From contig CALXNS010000017.1 of assembly GCA_944389815.1 (NCBI GenBank), positions 1 to 64,000 of the forward strand: a stretch of 64,000 bases of DNA, given 5' to 3'. Each line of letters opens with the position of its first letter. Position 1 is the first letter of the stretch. The position numbers and the translations under genes are program-made. Below are positions 54,356-63,700 of this stretch, piece by piece. Source of the stretch: an uncultured Victivallis sp. GTDB taxonomy: Bacteria; Verrucomicrobiota; Lentisphaeria; Victivallales; Victivallaceae. The notes under the pieces were generated by a model. That model did not search any database. It was not told the origin of the DNA and saw only the letters and a program-made list of their open reading frames with translations.

Positions 54356-55620
54356 CGCACCGCGTCTCCCGTCTTCTTCGCCTCACCGGGCACTTCCACT
54401 CGCCCGAGAAGCCACCCCCCGAGCAGAAACGGTATCGACAACAGCACAATCCCGTACTCCGATCGGTTCCAGAACGCCACCGCAATACCGATCAGCAACG
54501 GCCCGACGATCGTCGTGAATTTCCCGAATATATTGTAGAACCCGAAAAATTCCGCCGCACGATCACGCGGAATCAGGCCGCTGAACAACGAACGGCTCAA
54601 CGATTGAATCCCTCCCTGCGACGTGCCGATCAGAAATGCCACAAGCAGAAACAGCCCCAGTTTCCATTCCGCCGATTCCATCAGCGTCATCACCCCGACC
54701 AGCAGCGTGATCGTCACATAAATCCCGATCGCCACGTAAATCATTCTGCGCGCCGAATACCGTTTCGAAAGTTTCCCGTAAAGCAGCGTGAAGGGAAATC
54801 CCAGAAACTGCAATCCCAGAATCGTCCCGATCAGCCAGAGCTCCGAAATCCCGATGTCACGGCTCAATGGAGTTGCCATCATCAGAATCGTCCCCACTCC
54901 GTCGATATAGAGAAAATAGGCGATCAGGAAGATCACCGCATTCCGGTATTTTCCCAGTTCCCGCGCCGTCCGCGCAAGTTTCCGGAACCCGTCCAGCGGC
55001 GAAACGCGCCGACGCACTCGACGTTTCTCCCGGATATCCCGGAACAGCGGCAGCGACAACACCCCCCACCACACCGCCGTCACCACGAACGCCAGTTTCG
55101 TCGTCCACTCCGCCGCGTCTGCGGCGAAGGCGACAATCAGACAGAACAGAAAAGGAATCACACCCCCGATGTATCCCCACGCGTATGCCCGGCTCGACAA
55201 CCGGTGCATCCCGCCACGTGGCGAAATATCCGGCAGCAACGCATCATAAAATGAATTCCCCGCCATGAAAGCCACCAGACCGATGAAGTAAAGCGCAAGC
55301 ACCCAGTACGCATCCCCGGCTCCGGCAAAACAGAAGCCCGCCGTCGCCCCCAGGCCGAGTACGAGAAAAATCCCGAGATAACGTTTTTTGCCGCCGCCGG
55401 CATCCGCCAGCGTCCCCAGATAAGGCGCCAGCACCCCCGCCGTCAGCCCCGCAAGCGATCCGGCATACCCCCACCACGCGGTCGCTTCGGCATCTTCCCA
55501 GACTCCGTGCGCCGAATTCTTGAAGAGCAACGGCGCGAACACCGTCCGGACGATCAATGCGAACGCCGCCGACCCCATGTCGTACAGAATCCAGCTCAAT
55601 TGCGCCCGCGTGAGTCTCAC
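54352..55620 (-). CDS. MFS transporter, UMF1/Atg22-like
   Basis: 422-residue transporter with twelve hydrophobic segments. The N-terminus LSWILYDMGSAAFALIVRTVFAPLLF and the GNSFYDALLPDISP segment after TM4 are diagnostic of the UMF1 (Atg22-like) branch. The GTSQGGIQSLSRSLFSGLIP loop is also typical. Substrates of bacterial members are not established. The start is GTG 55620 with a GAGGGAGGG tract about 9 bases ahead. It follows lolD by 16 bases and overlaps dppB. Confidence 0.87.
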   Translation of the reverse strand: MRLTRAQLSWILYDMGSAAFALIVRTVFAPLLFKNSAHGVWEDAEATAWWGYAGSLAGLTAGVLAPYLGTLADAGGGKKRYLGIFLVLGLGATAGFCFAGAGDAYWVLALYFIGLVAFMAGNSFYDALLPDISPRGGMHRLSSRAYAWGYIGGVIPFLFCLIVAFAADAAEWTTKLAFVVTAVWWGVLSLPLFRDIREKRRVRRRVSPLDGFRKLARTARELGKYRNAVIFLIAYFLYIDGVGTILMMATPLSRDIGISELWLIGTILGLQFLGFPFTLLYGKLSKRYSARRMIYVAIGIYVTITLLVGVMTLMESAEWKLGLFLLVAFLIGTSQGGIQSLSRSLFSGLIPRDRAAEFFGFYNIFGKFTTIVGPLLIGIAVAFWNRSEYGIVLLSIPFLLGGWLLGRVEVPGEAKKTGDAVR

Positions 55621-55636
55621 AAGCCGCGTCCCTCCC

Positions 55637-56347
55637 TCACAGACGGCACATCACGCCGTCACGAAGTTCGGAAACATGATCGGCCAGTCCGGCAATTTCC
55701 CGGTTATGAGTAATCATGACAATGGAACGCTCCGGATGTTCCCGCCGAAGTTCCGCAAAAAGTTCAAGAATTCCATTCCCCGTGGCCGAATCCAGATTTC
55801 CGGTCGGTTCATCCGCCAGCAGGAGCTCCGGATCATTCACCAGCGCACGCGCGATCGCCGCACGCTGCTGTTCCCCGCCGGAAAGTTCCAGCGGACGGTG
55901 GCGCAGACGCGCTCCAAGACCGACCCGTTCCAGAAGCGCTCCGGCACGTTTCCGCGCGGCCGATCCCGTCTGTCCGGACAGACGCGCCGGAAGCATCACG
56001 TTTTCCAGAATCGAAAGTTCCGGCAGCAGATGATACGCCTGGAACACGAAGCCGAAACGACGATTCCGGAACACCGCCGCCGCGCGACGACTCAATTTCG
56101 TCAAATCCGCCCCGCAGACCGTGATCGATCCTGAATCGGGTTTTTCCAGTGCGCCGATCAAGTTGAGCAGCGTCGTCTTCCCGCTCCCGGACGCTCCCAG
56201 CAGACACGCCCATTCCCCACGGCGCACCGTCCAGTCGACGCCGCGCAACACCTCCAGTTTCACGCTGCCGATCCGGTAAGTGCGCGTCACGCCCGCAAGC
56301 TCAATTACCATTTCATCGCCGTTGTTCATTCCAGTTCCGTCATTCAT
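55637..56347 (-). CDS. lolD: Lipoprotein-releasing ABC transporter ATP-binding protein
   Basis: Powers release of outer-membrane lipoproteins from the inner membrane. Walker A is GASGSGKT, the Q-loop FVFQAYHLLPELSILENVMLP is typical for LolD/MacB, the signature is LSGGEQQR, Walker B is LLLADEPTGNLD, and the switch His follows in MITHN. 236 residues. The gene overlaps the permease gene by 8 bases, so the pair is synthesised together. Confidence 0.9.
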   Translation of the reverse strand: MNDGTGMNNGDEMVIELAGVTRTYRIGSVKLEVLRGVDWTVRRGEWACLLGASGSGKTTLLNLIGALEKPDSGSITVCGADLTKLSRRAAAVFRNRRFGFVFQAYHLLPELSILENVMLPARLSGQTGSAARKRAGALLERVGLGARLRHRPLELSGGEQQRAAIARALVNDPELLLADEPTGNLDSATGNGILELFAELRREHPERSIVMITHNREIAGLADHVSELRDGVMCRL

Positions 56348-57608
56348 AACGCAGTGCCTTTGCCGGGTCGAGCCGCGCCGCCCGCAACGCCGGAAGCAGC
56401 GCTCCCAGCGTGCAGAGAATCACCGACGACAGCACGATGAACAATACATCCCCGGTCACAATGTGCGCCGGAAGTTCGTTGAAAAAATAAAATTCCTTCG
56501 GAAACAGCTCCTGTCCCGTCCATTCCGACACCCGATGCATGATGTCGTTGCGGAAATGGATCACCAGAAATCCGAGCAGCGTCCCGCAGCCGCTGCCGAG
56601 CACCCCGATCAGAAATCCCTGCAGCACGAAGATCATCGTCACCGCCCCGTCGCTCGCTCCCAGCGCCTTCAACACGCCGATTTCGCGCGTCTTCTGATAG
56701 ACCGAGGTGATCAACGTGTTCGTGATGCTGAACGCCGCCACCAGCACGATGAAGATCAACAGAAAAAACATCATCCTCTTTTCCACTGCCAGCACCCCGA
56801 GCAGCTGCTGGTTCTCCTCCTGCCACGTCGTCAACCGGAGCGTACCGGGCAGTTCGGCACGGATTTTTTCAACCAGATCTTCCTGGTCGAACGCATCCGG
56901 CCCCCAGCAGTAAATCGCCGTCGCCGCGCCCCACGGCAGATCCAGCAGCTCCGCCGCGTCATCGATCCCGGCAAAGAAAATCCGGCGGTCGAAATCCGAT
57001 TTCCCCACCGAATATATCCCCGTTACGGTGAACTCCGCAGGAAGATAGGCGGAACTGTCCGGATTCACCTCCATCGAACCATCCGGTTTGAAATGCACCA
57101 GTCCCGTGAGGCGCTGCGCCGAATGCAGCAGCACTTTCGAACCGACCCCGACCCGCCAGCGCGCCGCCATGTACGAACTGATCACCACTTCTCCGCGCCC
57201 GAGCGAGAGACGTCCCTCCAGAATTCCCTCCTCCAGATTCAGCCGCCGCCGGAGATCCTCCTCGTTCGCCCCGAAAAGAATCGACTGCGTGTCCAGATGC
57301 CGCCCCGACTGCACCAACACCGGCGACAACACCACCGGCGACGCGTCCGCTCCCGCCGCGCGCACGATCGAGACCGCCTTCTCCGGATCGGCGATGCCGC
57401 GGTTCCAGCTGTCCCGGATCTGAAAATGCGCCTGCGTCTCCACGAGCTTCTCCTTCATGAGATCCGTGAATCCGGTCATCACCGCCAGAACCACCATCAG
57501 CACGGCCACGCCGAGCGTTACGCCGAGTATGCTCGAAAACGTAATCAGCGAGACCGCATTGCGTTTCGGACGAAGATAACGCCCCGCAAGAAAAAGTTCC
57601 GTCAACAT
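56340..57608 (-). CDS. lolC: Lipoprotein-releasing ABC transporter permease (LolC/LolE)
   Basis: 422-residue permease with one N-terminal TM helix (VSLITFSSILGVTLGVAVLMVVLAVMTGF), a large periplasmic domain (residues 50-270) and three C-terminal helices carrying the FtsX core (SITNTLITSVYQKTREIGVLKALGAS). The N-terminus FLAGRYLRPKRN matches LolC/LolE. One permease gene with one ATPase suggests a homodimeric (LolF-like) arrangement. A plausible promoter lies at 57648-57675. Confidence 0.9.
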   Translation of the reverse strand: MLTELFLAGRYLRPKRNAVSLITFSSILGVTLGVAVLMVVLAVMTGFTDLMKEKLVETQAHFQIRDSWNRGIADPEKAVSIVRAAGADASPVVLSPVLVQSGRHLDTQSILFGANEEDLRRRLNLEEGILEGRLSLGRGEVVISSYMAARWRVGVGSKVLLHSAQRLTGLVHFKPDGSMEVNPDSSAYLPAEFTVTGIYSVGKSDFDRRIFFAGIDDAAELLDLPWGAATAIYCWGPDAFDQEDLVEKIRAELPGTLRLTTWQEENQQLLGVLAVEKRMMFFLLIFIVLVAAFSITNTLITSVYQKTREIGVLKALGASDGAVTMIFVLQGFLIGVLGSGCGTLLGFLVIHFRNDIMHRVSEWTGQELFPKEFYFFNELPAHIVTGDVLFIVLSSVILCTLGALLPALRAARLDPAKALRYE

Positions 57609-57647
57609 GAGAAGATTTCTTTCCTGTATGCGAAAAACATATTCGGT

Positions 57648-57675
57648 AATATAACGCCGCTCCGGTCGAACTCAA
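57648..57675 (-). promoter_or_regulatory. Probable promoter of the lolC-lolD-MFS-dppB cluster
   Basis: On the minus strand TTGAGT (57670-57675) and TATATT (57648-57653) are 16 bases apart, 40 bases before the lolC ATG. Confidence 0.5.
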
Positions 57676-57781
57676 GTTTCCGGATGCATTTTTCCCGAAG
57701 AGTTTTTCTTCCCGATTCCCGATTGCCCGGACTCATCCGCCCCGAGCCGGGCCGGGCATATCCTTTGCGTCCACGACCCGG

Positions 57782-60586
57782 TCAGAGACGCGTTCCGTTG
57801 AAAATGATTTCGAAATCCTTGAGTTCGTCGTTCTCTTCAAATTTCAGCTCAACCCCTTCCGGCGCGGTCGCAGATATGTGCAGTTCATCGCCCCGCCTCC
57901 GCCACTCCACCACGACACGACCGCCCGAAAAGAGCGGACGCGCCCCGCGTGCCCATTCCAGACTCCCCGGACGCGGCGAGATCACAAACCGTTTTCCGCC
58001 CGGTGCCGCATTATGAATCCCCAGCACCAGGCGCGGCAGAAAATAGAGCGGCGCCGCACTCCACGCATGACAGTGACTCCGCGTCGGAAAATCATCCCCC
58101 ACATCCAGCGCCGCGGGATAGGTCTCCCACACCGTCGTCGAACCGAGTTCCAGCATCGGAAGGTAGTCCCGCCGGATCCGGTCGAGAATCTGCCCGGGCA
58201 GATGGAGTTTCTCCAGCGTCTGATAATAATAGAACGACGCGAACGGCGACGCCACCGGAATCAATTCCGACCGCGGCGACACCGTGTTCGCCCGGGCACT
58301 GGCGAAACGCTCCGCCGGCGCCGCATCGAACAATACCGCCAGCATGCTCGTATGCACGCTCGACTCCTCCGACGCCGTCCCGTCCGGCCCGATCGAATCC
58401 GGCCAGGCCAGCCGGCGCGAATCCCACGTCCGGTCGAGCGCCGCAATCAATCGCTCCCGGAAGCGGCGGAAACGTTCGCCGTCCGCCTCCTCGCCGAGCA
58501 CTTCGGCCGTCCGAGCGGCCGACTCCAGCGCCCCGGCCAGAAAGAAACTGTTGTGCAGCAGAATCGGCTGCTCCGTGGAGGTCTTGCTCCAATCGAAAAG
58601 ATTCCATTCGCCCGCGGCAAAAAGACCGCTCTTCTGATCGATCATCCCTGCGGCGTTATCCAGATTGAGCCGCACCATCGGCCACACTTCGCGCACGAAT
58701 TCCAGATCGCCGCTCTCTTCGTAATAGTCCCACACCGAGAGCACCCACATGAAACTCCACACCGGAATGATCGAATTCCAGCCCGACGGCACCTGATCGC
58801 CCACCAGCGGCAGATGTTCCAGCGACTGCCCCGCCAGCCGGATGCAGCGCCGCACCAGGTCGTAAGCGCCGTAGGTCGACATCGCAAACAGCGATTCGCT
58901 GCGGGCGTCGCCGACCCAGAGCGTCTGTTCGTAGAGCGGACAGTCCGTGAAGGTGTCCTCCATGCAGAGTTTCAACGTCCGTGCGGAAATTTCGTAAACA
59001 CGGTTGAAGAGATCATCCGACGAGGCGAATTCCCCGTAAGGCACCACCGGATACGTCGATTCCACCAGCCGCAGAAACTGTATCCGCACCGGTTCATGGA
59101 AATTCCGCACCGTAAGAAAGAGATAACGCCCCCCCCGGCGGCGCAGACTCGTGTAACGATTGTACCCTTCGCGGCAGACGTATCGGAGCGAATTGCGGTA
59201 ACCGGGCGTGTGCTGCACCCGGCCGTCCGGCGTAACGTATTCCACCGCGGCGATGTCGACGATCGTCCCCGCCGGCGCGAACAATGCGAAATTCCAGTAC
59301 CCGACATTCTCCTCGCCGAGGTCGCAGCACAGCTCCACATCCCGCCCCGGCACCGGATTGATCACCGTGCAGCGGTCGTCGCAGTAGATGAGATGATCGG
59401 GATTTTCCACATCACCCGGCTGCGCCGGTTCAGGCCGCCGGAAATCGAAGGAGAGCGCCGCGGCATCTTCGCCCAGCTCCGCAGGCGTCAGGACACGCCC
59501 TTCGGGATAAGCCGTGCAGAACTCCGCCGCATTGCGCGCAGCGAACGCCCGTTCGCAGTGACGCATAAAACAACGCGTCCGTTCCTGATAGGCCGCATTC
59601 GCCCAGGGCGCCGGTGTCGAACGCTCTATTTTGCAGCACTCCGGAAGCACCACCGCCGCCGGATACGGCGAATCATCATAAGGATTGCCGATCACCAGTT
59701 CGGCATCCGCCGGGAAACCAAGTTCATACGTCGTAATATGACCGCTCATATCTTCGGGCGCGGCCACCAGCAGATTGCTCCCGGCACGAAATTCCACCTC
59801 GCCGTTGATCGCCATTTTGCCATTCACCGCCAGCCGCACCCCGCGCGACGCAACCCGCACCATCTGCGTAACCGGAGAATTCACCTTCAGCACGAGAAAC
59901 ATCCCGAACGTCGTACAACTCTCCACGCTCGTCTCACCGGGAAACACCAGCTGCTGCCCGCCGACCGCCACCGTGACCAGCTGCGGCGCAACCCGGGCGC
60001 ACCCGATCACCCGGCGCAGTGAAAACTCCCGCCGGGAAAGCGGCGGACAGTCCCGCTCCTGAAGATCCTTCCACGGACCATCCTCCGCCCCGGCGATCAC
60101 CACCGCCGGACGCCACGGTGCGTCGGGCCGGGTCGCGTCATACAACTCCACCGGCGCCTGCTGGCAGGAGGATTTCACCGTATTGGAAACCCATTGCCCC
60201 ACGGGGGCGGAACTCCAGTCTCCGTCGGTGATGATCCGCAGATCGTCGCAGTCGAGCTGTGCAAGCAGTCCCGCCCGCTGCGGCACATGTTGAAACGTTC
60301 CGGATCCGTGATACCACACCTCGACTTCAATGCGGTTGACCCCGATCCGCAGCACGCCGTCGAGATCGATCCGATCGTAACGGTAATGGTCCGGATATGC
60401 GCGGCAGGGGCCGTCGGCCAGCCATTGCCCGTTGACCCGCAGCCGGTACACCGTATCGGCGGCTATCCGCAGCATCGCCTGCGTGGGAAGCGTCTCCAAC
60501 CGGAAATCCCGGCGGAATATCGAACAAATATTGAAGGCGCGGCCGTCGGAATCATCCGACCAGATCCAGTTGGCGGAAAGTTTCAT
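57782..60586 (-). CDS. Alpha-L-rhamnosidase-like glycoside hydrolase (GH78)
   Basis: 934-residue enzyme without a signal peptide. Residues 1-330 are beta-sandwich modules (NWIWSDDSDGRAFNICSIFRRDF, RLRVNGQWLADGPCRAYPDHYRYD) typical of GH78. The (alpha/alpha)6 barrel follows. DCPLYEQTLWVGDARSE corresponds to the family motif DCPxRxExxxWxGD with the general-acid Asp/Glu cluster, and TTVWETYP with SHCHAWSAAPLYFL contains the second catalytic Glu region. A C-terminal beta-sandwich ends the protein. The substitution of usual QRDER by LYEQT suggests a divergent specificity. It lies downstream of the debranching enzyme on the same strand. Confidence 0.85.
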   Translation of the reverse strand: MKLSANWIWSDDSDGRAFNICSIFRRDFRLETLPTQAMLRIAADTVYRLRVNGQWLADGPCRAYPDHYRYDRIDLDGVLRIGVNRIEVEVWYHGSGTFQHVPQRAGLLAQLDCDDLRIITDGDWSSAPVGQWVSNTVKSSCQQAPVELYDATRPDAPWRPAVVIAGAEDGPWKDLQERDCPPLSRREFSLRRVIGCARVAPQLVTVAVGGQQLVFPGETSVESCTTFGMFLVLKVNSPVTQMVRVASRGVRLAVNGKMAINGEVEFRAGSNLLVAAPEDMSGHITTYELGFPADAELVIGNPYDDSPYPAAVVLPECCKIERSTPAPWANAAYQERTRCFMRHCERAFAARNAAEFCTAYPEGRVLTPAELGEDAAALSFDFRRPEPAQPGDVENPDHLIYCDDRCTVINPVPGRDVELCCDLGEENVGYWNFALFAPAGTIVDIAAVEYVTPDGRVQHTPGYRNSLRYVCREGYNRYTSLRRRGGRYLFLTVRNFHEPVRIQFLRLVESTYPVVPYGEFASSDDLFNRVYEISARTLKLCMEDTFTDCPLYEQTLWVGDARSESLFAMSTYGAYDLVRRCIRLAGQSLEHLPLVGDQVPSGWNSIIPVWSFMWVLSVWDYYEESGDLEFVREVWPMVRLNLDNAAGMIDQKSGLFAAGEWNLFDWSKTSTEQPILLHNSFFLAGALESAARTAEVLGEEADGERFRRFRERLIAALDRTWDSRRLAWPDSIGPDGTASEESSVHTSMLAVLFDAAPAERFASARANTVSPRSELIPVASPFASFYYYQTLEKLHLPGQILDRIRRDYLPMLELGSTTVWETYPAALDVGDDFPTRSHCHAWSAAPLYFLPRLVLGIHNAAPGGKRFVISPRPGSLEWARGARPLFSGGRVVVEWRRRGDELHISATAPEGVELKFEENDELKDFEIIFNGTRL

Positions 60587-60758
60587 CGTAAATGTTTACT
60601 CCAGATAGTCTCGCTGCGGCGTTTCCTGCATTTTCTTCATATCAAAATCGATTATATAAATATAGCACCGGATGGACGGAATGCCAGTATCGTTTTCGAT
60701 GGATTTCCGACCGCGCTCCCTGCGAAAGGCCGTTTTCGTCGGCCACGTGTTGAGTTGA

Positions 60759-63700
60759 CTACTTGCCGCTCCTGAGCAATTCGTACACCCGGAAGAACTC
60801 CGATCCGCTCCACGCCTGCGCCGGACACCCTCCCGCATGATGCGGCGCGTCGCCGTCGGCCACCTCCGGCAATTCGCCCGGAACGCCGCTTTCAAAATAT
60901 CCCGCCGCCGACAGCAACAGCGCCAGCGCCCGTTCCCGCGCCGCTTCCCCGTGCACCAGATAGAGTGCTTCGCAATACGACGGGAACGGCCAGCACCAGA
61001 CGGTGCCGTTATGATACGCGACCTTGCGCGCGGTATCCTCCGGCCCCCGGTAGAATCCCCGGTAAGGTGCGGCCGGATCGTTGAGCAGCACGCCGTCACG
61101 CCACACCGGAAGGAGGTATTCCACCGGCCGGTCGGCCAGACTGCGGATGCCGCCCGGCACGATCAATTCCTCGCAGCCGTCGAGAATCGCCCGGCGACGC
61201 GCCGGATCGGTCACCGCGCCCAGCGTCAGCGCGAAAAGCTGGTTCGGACGGATGTGGTCATCCGCCTCCGCCGCGGCGGCTCCGACGCCGGAAGCTGCGT
61301 GGAGACAATCCGAACAGCGTGACGGATTCCGCCGGAAATAAAGCGTCTCCAGCGAATGACGCACCCGGCCGGCCAGTTCCGTCTCGCCGAGGAACGTCAA
61401 CGCCGCATGCCAGAGCGCCTGAATTTCAATGGGATATCCCTCCCGCGGCGTCCCGGCGGGAAAGTTGGTGTCCATCCACGTGAAATGCGCCGGGCTGAAG
61501 ATCAATCCGGACGCTTCATCCATCCGGATTCCGTTCGGCGTACCCCGCCTGTAATGCGCGACGATCGAACGGAGCACTTCGAGCAGCGCCCGCCCGCCGC
61601 AATCGGCCTTGAGCAGCGCATCATTCCCCGCCGCCGCCACGAAATCGCGCACCGCGACGATCAGCCACAACGGCGCATCGCTGGTATCGCGGTTGGCGTC
61701 GTCGTTGCCGCGGATCATGTTCGGAATTGTCCCGGCGCGTTCGAACGAGGCGAACTGCCGGATCACCGCCTCGGATTCCGCCCGGAATCCCCCCCGGATC
61801 AGGCCGCGCAACGCAATGAGCGTGTCACGTCCCCAGTCCAGAAACCACGGATACCCGGCGATCACCGTGCTGAACGCATCCCGTTTGACCAGGAAACGGC
61901 GCATCGCCGGCAAAAAGAGCTGCTCCGGTTCGACGGCCGTTTCAAACGCATCCTCCCGCGGCCACCGCACCTCGATTGCCGCCGACTCCGGCGCGGTAAC
62001 ATGGCCGGTCAGCACCACGGATTCGCCGCCTGCAAGATCAATTTCAAAATATCCGGGACTGAAAAGATCGGTTTTATCCTCCAGCCCGTAATACCGCTCC
62101 AGCGGCAGATCGACCATGTAATTCCATTCCGGCTGCGAAACGAACCGTCCGGCGGACATCCGCAGCATCAGATTCCGTTCCGCCGGTGCGAAGTCGAACC
62201 CGTCCTCCCGCACCCGTGTCGCCGCGGGAAATCTCTGTTCCGGACCGGTGTACGCCTTGGTCAACTGATGGTTGATCCGATCCTCGACGTCGGCGCGCAG
62301 AATCAACCGCATCGGCGTAACGTCGTCCAGTTCGCTCTCCGCCGCCCGCGTCAGCCGGCGGAACATGAAGCGCACCGCATCCCCGTCGACCGCGCCCTCG
62401 AACGTCACTTCAAAACGCACCCGGCACCCCTGACCGCACGGCAATGCGAACTCCCAGCGCGCCCGATTCTCCGGCGTCGCCCGGAATGAAGTCAACGACT
62501 CAAGATCGATCACCTGCGAATAACCGTTCACCCGGATCCAGCCGCGCAGCCGCGTCCACATCGTGTGGCGATCCACCGGATAACGCCGATCGGCGTTCGC
62601 CGCGAGAATCGCATTGTATTTGCTCGTCAACCGCCCCCACGCGGCGGGAAACAGACTCATGCCGCCGTTGGAATTCGCCGCAAAAGCGCACCGGTTGCTG
62701 CTGCGCACCGCCGCCGCATCGACTTCCATCTGGATCTTCCGTCTCTCGCCCGGCGGCAGCAGCAGAATCGTCCCGGAGGAAACCGCACTCGTGCCGTCCG
62801 CGCCGAACGAAACCATCTCCAAAGTCAGAACCGTTTCGCGTTCCTGCGGCGGAACCGGCGGTTCCAGAAGCACGATCTGCCGCCCGTCATCTCCCGGTAT
62901 GCTCGAACCAGCATAACAGGTGAAATCCCCCGTCCGAAGACGAATCCGGAATTTACGCGAACTCTCCACCAGCAGCAGATCTCCCGACGCAATCATCACC
63001 CGCCGCCGCGGATCGAACGCCTCGTTCCAGTGCGTCACCGCCGCGCCGAGCTCTTCGGCGAATTTTTCCGGATCATGCCGGAGCGCCTCTCCCGGCGACC
63101 CGGCCATGGCCGCCCGCTGCAATCCCAGTCGCGCAACCCGCAACGCATATCCCATCGCGTCGGCCCGCTGCCGGAGGACACGGGGCGGTTCACCGGAAAA
63201 CTCCGGCAGCGCCTCCTCTTCGAAGGAGACACAGCAACCGTCTCCAGGAGCCAGTTCAAACACCAGATCGTTCCCCTCCCGGCGGAACTCCATCGCACGT
63301 CCGGTTAACAGATCGACGCCGCGTTCCGGCGTCAGCCCGGCCGGCCAGTGAACCGGAGAAACCGCTCGGCAATCCAGATTGAGCAATATCAGCAGCCGTT
63401 TCCCCTCCGCCGAACGGCGCAGCGCGGCCAATACGTTGCCCGAACCGGTCTGCACGAGTTCGACCCGGGACCCGGTAATGAACGCCGGATGATCGGCGAG
63501 CAATTGATTGCAGCGCCGGATCAACGCGACCAGATTCGGCGACGCGCCCCAGTTGAGAGCGCTCGCGCCGTGGACATCGATCTTTTCCGTCGCAAAGAAT
63601 TCCGCCCCGTTGGCGAAGCCGAATGAACCGTTCTCCGCCAGCAGCGCCGTCACCAGAAACCGCAGTCTGGCAAACCGCGGCGATTCCGCCGCCAGCCGCG

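Noticed and set aside
57878-60022. 714-codon open frame antisense to the GH78 gene
   Set aside because: Arg/His-rich composition from GC-biased codons of the real gene. No domain recognised.
60726-60746. GGCCG/CGGCC hairpin after the debranching enzyme as a terminator
   Set aside because: The stem is only 5 bp and is followed by TTTC only, too weak to claim.
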